The translations under genes and the position numbers were made by a program. Shown here piece after piece: positions 6,354 to 8,735 of a stretch of DNA of 8,735 nucleotides. Under the pieces are notes generated by a model, which made no database searches, was not told the DNA's origin, and was given only the letters and a program-made list of their open reading frames with translations. Numbering within the stretch: position 1 is the first letter of the stretch; the number at the start of each line of letters is the position of its first letter. Where the stretch lies: contig JAOACV010000027.1 in NCBI GenBank assembly GCA_026417675.1, positions 1 through 8,735 of the forward strand, read 5' to 3'. This DNA is from Verrucomicrobiia bacterium (lineage in GTDB: Bacteria > Verrucomicrobiota > Verrucomicrobiia > CAIQCK01).

Positions 6354-8090
6354 TCACGGAGCCGGCTGCGGCTTGGCCCTGGTTTTCAGCGCGAGAGTCC
6401 AGTCGCGCTCGCCGCGCAGCCAGCAGGCATATTCGCTGGCGGCGGCGATCAGGAACCCGCAGCCGGCAACGTCGCTCAGGCCAGCCCGCGCGTCCTGTTT
6501 CTTGCCGAACGAAAACGCGGCGGGCAAGTGGCCCCATTCGCGGAACATTTGCTGCCAGAAACGCAGCCCGTCGGACAACTCCACCGCCAGCCGAGCGCGG
6601 ACGGATTCGGGCGTGCTCAGGAGCAACAGCCCGCGTGGCGGGGCACCGTTAATGCGGACTGTCCAGCGCGCGTTCTCCACCGCGTTGAGCCAGCGTTTCT
6701 GGCGGCGCTCGATGGTGAAGGGAACCTCGACATTGACGGAACCATCGGCTTGCCGAGCGGACATCACCAATAACTCCGCGCCTTTCTCGCCGGTGACGGC
6801 GACACGCCCTCCGTCATCAATGACCAGCGTCGCGCCAGACCCAGTGGCCGGATGCACGGCGGCGAAATCCAGCTTCAGCGGCCCCCGCGCGCGGACCAGC
6901 AAACTCGACGCGCTCCAAGCCAGTTCAACCGGGCCGCTCGCGCCGGGCGCAGACAACGGCGCAAGCTTCTCGCTGACGCGGAAATCGCCCGGGTGTTTTT
7001 GCCGCGCCCACGCTTCCCACGCGTTGGGGAAGGCGTCCAGAAGTTGCAACGCCAGGGCCGCGCCGCACAACAGCATCGGCCCGTGGCGTGTGCCGATGGG
7101 CGCGTCGGGTTGATTGGAATGGTAGAAGAAAAACCTTTCGCCGAGCCGGAGCATCTCGTGGTCGAACGGCGAAACGCCCGGCGGCCGGGGCGTGTCGTCA
7201 TACCACAGGTCGGCCAGCCGCAGGGTCGAATACACGGCGCGGACGAAGTTGCCCGCGACGGCGTCGTTCACGGGTTGCCACGGCTGGGCGGTGACGTGCG
7301 CTTGGTAAAGCCGCAGAGCCTCTTCCACCGCGCCGGCCGGATCCTTCTCGCGTCCCTGGCAGAGCGCCTCGAAAACGTCGCCGGCCGGGCCCTCCTCGTT
7401 CAGCCACGGCAGCATCGGCAGACAGCGCGCGACGAGCGTCTCGTCCTGGCCGAGCGTTCCCGCGGCGACGCCGAGCAACAACGGCACGGCCGGGTCGCCG
7501 TAGCACGCGCGATCGCCGTGCATCAGGTAGGCGGCGGCGAGCGTGACACCGGTGTCGCCGACGAGCATGTCGGCGCTCATCAACATCGTGGCGAGGTCCA
7601 GCGCAAGCGCGTTGCTGGTCAGCCGCGGCCGCGCTGGAAATCCCGTCACCGACCGGCCTGTGGCCAACGCGACAGCCGCGCCATCATCCCACCAGAACGG
7701 GCAAATGCCTTTGCCGACGCCGAAGAGCGCATCGCTTTCCGTCAGCACCTTCTTGAAAAACGGCAGCGGATGCCTCCGCAGCAGATCGAGCGACCAAGCC
7801 TCGCCGGTGGTGCGATGATGGAGAGCAAGCGCGTAGGCAAACCACGCCGCGTCGCTGAGCATGTTGCGGGCGGGATCAATCACCCAGCGGCCGTCGCGCG
7901 GGCGATACCATTTATAGACCATGCCGGCCTGCGGCGATTTCGGGTCGCGCTTGATGTGATGGGCGGCGGCGTGCTCGCCCAGTTGCCGCGCGAACGCGCG
8001 CAGTTCCGGCTGCGTCCACGTTTCAGCGGGGCGGCCGACGGCGCAGGCGCAGAGCAAGAAGGCTGCCGCGACGAACGCGGTCTTCGGCAT
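6354..8090 (-). CDS. Exported protein of unknown function, helical N-terminal region plus beta-rich C-terminal region
   Basis: I chose the ATG at 8090 (578 residues) over an ATG at 8186, because the extra 32 residues look like untranslated GC-rich sequence while MPKTAFVAAAFLLCACAVG is a clear signal peptide. LCAC around residues 13-16 resembles a weak lipobox, so a lipoprotein is possible; otherwise cleavage is likely near residues 19-23. Residues about 25-370 are rich in amphipathic helices (LSDAAWFAYALALHHRTTGE, ALDLATMLMSADMLVG, AVAGNFVRAVYSTLRLADLW), with aromatic/acidic loops such as GICPFWWDDGAAVAL at 128-142 and RHGPMLLCGAALALQLLDAF at 335-354. This pattern resembles (alpha/alpha)-barrel polysaccharide-active proteins. 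Residues about 385-510 look like a beta-sandwich (LLVRARGPLKLDFAAV, GATLVIDDGGRVAVTGEKGA, WTVRINGAPPRGLLLLS). I do not recognise a named family and no catalytic residues can be assigned. The neighbours suggest extracellular carbohydrate processing. Confidence 0.8.
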   Translation of the reverse strand: MPKTAFVAAAFLLCACAVGRPAETWTQPELRAFARQLGEHAAAHHIKRDPKSPQAGMVYKWYRPRDGRWVIDPARNMLSDAAWFAYALALHHRTTGEAWSLDLLRRHPLPFFKKVLTESDALFGVGKGICPFWWDDGAAVALATGRSVTGFPARPRLTSNALALDLATMLMSADMLVGDTGVTLAAAYLMHGDRACYGDPAVPLLLGVAAGTLGQDETLVARCLPMLPWLNEEGPAGDVFEALCQGREKDPAGAVEEALRLYQAHVTAQPWQPVNDAVAGNFVRAVYSTLRLADLWYDDTPRPPGVSPFDHEMLRLGERFFFYHSNQPDAPIGTRHGPMLLCGAALALQLLDAFPNAWEAWARQKHPGDFRVSEKLAPLSAPGASGPVELAWSASSLLVRARGPLKLDFAAVHPATGSGATLVIDDGGRVAVTGEKGAELLVMSARQADGSVNVEVPFTIERRQKRWLNAVENARWTVRINGAPPRGLLLLSTPESVRARLAVELSDGLRFWQQMFREWGHLPAAFSFGKKQDARAGLSDVAGCGFLIAAASEYACWLRGERDWTLALKTRAKPQPAP

Positions 8091-8136
8091 CTGTTGGGGC
8101 GGACTCACGGGAACGAACCTGTGCTTGGTGCGCGGC

Positions 8137-8165
8137 AGTCTAGCCCAGCCCGGAGCGCGCGGCAA
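8137..8165 (-). promoter_or_regulatory. Candidate sigma70-type promoter for the 578-residue exported protein
   Basis: On the minus strand, TTGCCG (8160-8165) and TAGACT (8137-8142) are separated by exactly 17 bp. Each matches the consensus at 4 of 6 positions. Transcription would start near 8130, leaving a leader of about 40 nt before the ATG at 8090, which fits the chosen start. The match is weak and could be chance. The rest of the 237-bp gap (8091-8327) shows no gene and no convincing terminator. Confidence 0.25.
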
Positions 8166-8327
8166 CGAAACGCTGCCCCGCGCCATCGCCGCTCCCGGAC
8201 GACCTCAAGCCCAGCCCATGTCTGCGCCGCCGGTTCCGCAACTCCGAATCGTCGTGCGCGGCTCGCGTGCTAACTTTACCGCGCCGAGGCTCTGGCCCTC
8301 CTTTGACGCCGTGCAAGCTGCGCAGGC

Positions 8328-8735
8328 TTATTTCACCAGAGCCACGCCGCCGGGCATGAGTTCCAGCCTCGACTCTTTGCCCTTCCACGTCAGCGTTGCG
8401 GCCTGTTTCTCGCGCGTGGCGTTGGCCAGCACCACCGCCTCGCGGCCGTCAGGCGCACGAAAGGCGTTGTGCAGCACGGCGGGCATCGCGCGGTCGTGAT
8501 GCGTGATCGTCGCGCACGCCAGCTTCGGCGGATGCAGCATCCGGCCGAACTGCAACCATGGCCGGCCTTCGCCGTGGTAAAGCTCCACCCACGCCCGCAT
8601 CAAATCGTGGTCCGGCGGCAACGTTGACAGCATGACCGGCACGGTTGTGCCATCGGCGTGGACTTCCTCCAGTGTCACGTCGTCCACCCAGACCGTGGCC
8701 TTGCCGCTGGCGTTGATCATGATCCTTAGGAATGT
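8328..8735 (-). CDS. C-terminal end of a probable secreted glycoside-hydrolase-like protein, cut by right edge
   Basis: The frame is open to the right edge (135 residues visible, then TAA). An internal ATG at 8720 is unlikely to be the true start, because the sequence before it (TFLRI) continues the same domain. MINASGKATVWVDDVTLEEV looks like the last strands of a carbohydrate-binding jelly-roll, where a VW(F/V)DDV block typically closes the domain. Next comes HDLMRAWVELYHGEGRPWLQ followed by FGRMLHPPKL. The last 45 residues resemble the small C-terminal beta-sandwich that ends many glycosidases (REAVVLANATREKQAATLTW, LELMPGGVALVK). The catalytic part lies outside the window, so a glycosidase role is inferred. 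The gene is upstream and co-directional with the exported-protein genes, supporting a carbohydrate locus. Confidence 0.7.
   Translation of the reverse strand, partial: TFLRIMINASGKATVWVDDVTLEEVHADGTTVPVMLSTLPPDHDLMRAWVELYHGEGRPWLQFGRMLHPPKLACATITHHDRAMPAVLHNAFRAPDGREAVVLANATREKQAATLTWKGKESRLELMPGGVALVK

Noticed and set aside
8091..8186. N-terminal extension of the 578-residue exported protein to ATG 8186
   Set aside because: The 32 extra residues precede a clear signal peptide and overlap the candidate promoter. The ATG at 8090 is the better start.
6852..8273. A 473-codon plus-strand open frame
   Set aside because: It mirrors the 578-residue exported protein. It is Arg/Gln/His-rich with no domain signal and no good start context.
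1..8735. tRNA, rRNA, CRISPR array, insertion sequence or intrinsic terminator
   Set aside because: I scanned the gaps and found no cloverleaf-like segment, regularly spaced repeat array, transposase motif, or hairpin followed by a T-run.

Overview
The window is GC-rich and every convincing gene lies on the minus strand, read from right to left. The gene families point to a Verrucomicrobiota/Lentisphaerota/Planctomycetota-type bacterium, with soil Verrucomicrobiota as my best guess. These families are secreted PD40 proteins resembling the hydrazine-synthase-alpha middle domain, a rhamnogalacturonan-lyase-like beta-sandwich, a divergent DapA-family protein, and a PAS-kinase-type membrane sensor. 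This placement is inferred from family resemblance only, because there is no rRNA or other marker gene.

Layout in transcription order (right to left): (1) the 3' end of a probable secreted glycoside-hydrolase-like protein, cut by the right edge; (2) a 578-aa exported protein of unknown function with a helical-repeat look; (3) a 323-aa dihydrodipicolinate synthase/N-acetylneuraminate lyase superfamily protein that appears to have lost its Schiff-base lysine and other active-site residues; (4) a 420-aa exported beta-propeller protein; (5) a 607-aa exported protein with a lyase-type beta-sandwich and PD40 propeller, whose C-terminus is replaced by the back half of a response-regulator receiver domain; (6) a small ORF of about 39 codons with the only strong Shine-Dalgarno sequence I found; (7) the N-terminal 542 residues of a membrane sensor protein, probably a PAS histidine kinase, running off the left edge. 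Intergenic gaps are about 80 to 240 bp and none exceeds 300 bp. They hold several short palindromes and a small tandem repeat, but no convincing intrinsic terminators.

Functionally, the right three quarters looks like a locus for extracellular polysaccharide or sugar-acid handling: exported glycan-binding, propeller and helical proteins plus one cytoplasmic aldolase-superfamily protein. The left quarter looks like part of a signal-transduction locus. The two meet inside one reading frame at about 2.12-2.16 kb, where a truncated propeller protein runs in frame into a truncated receiver domain. That junction is the most unusual thing in the window. It may be a real gene fusion, a deletion scar or an assembly join.
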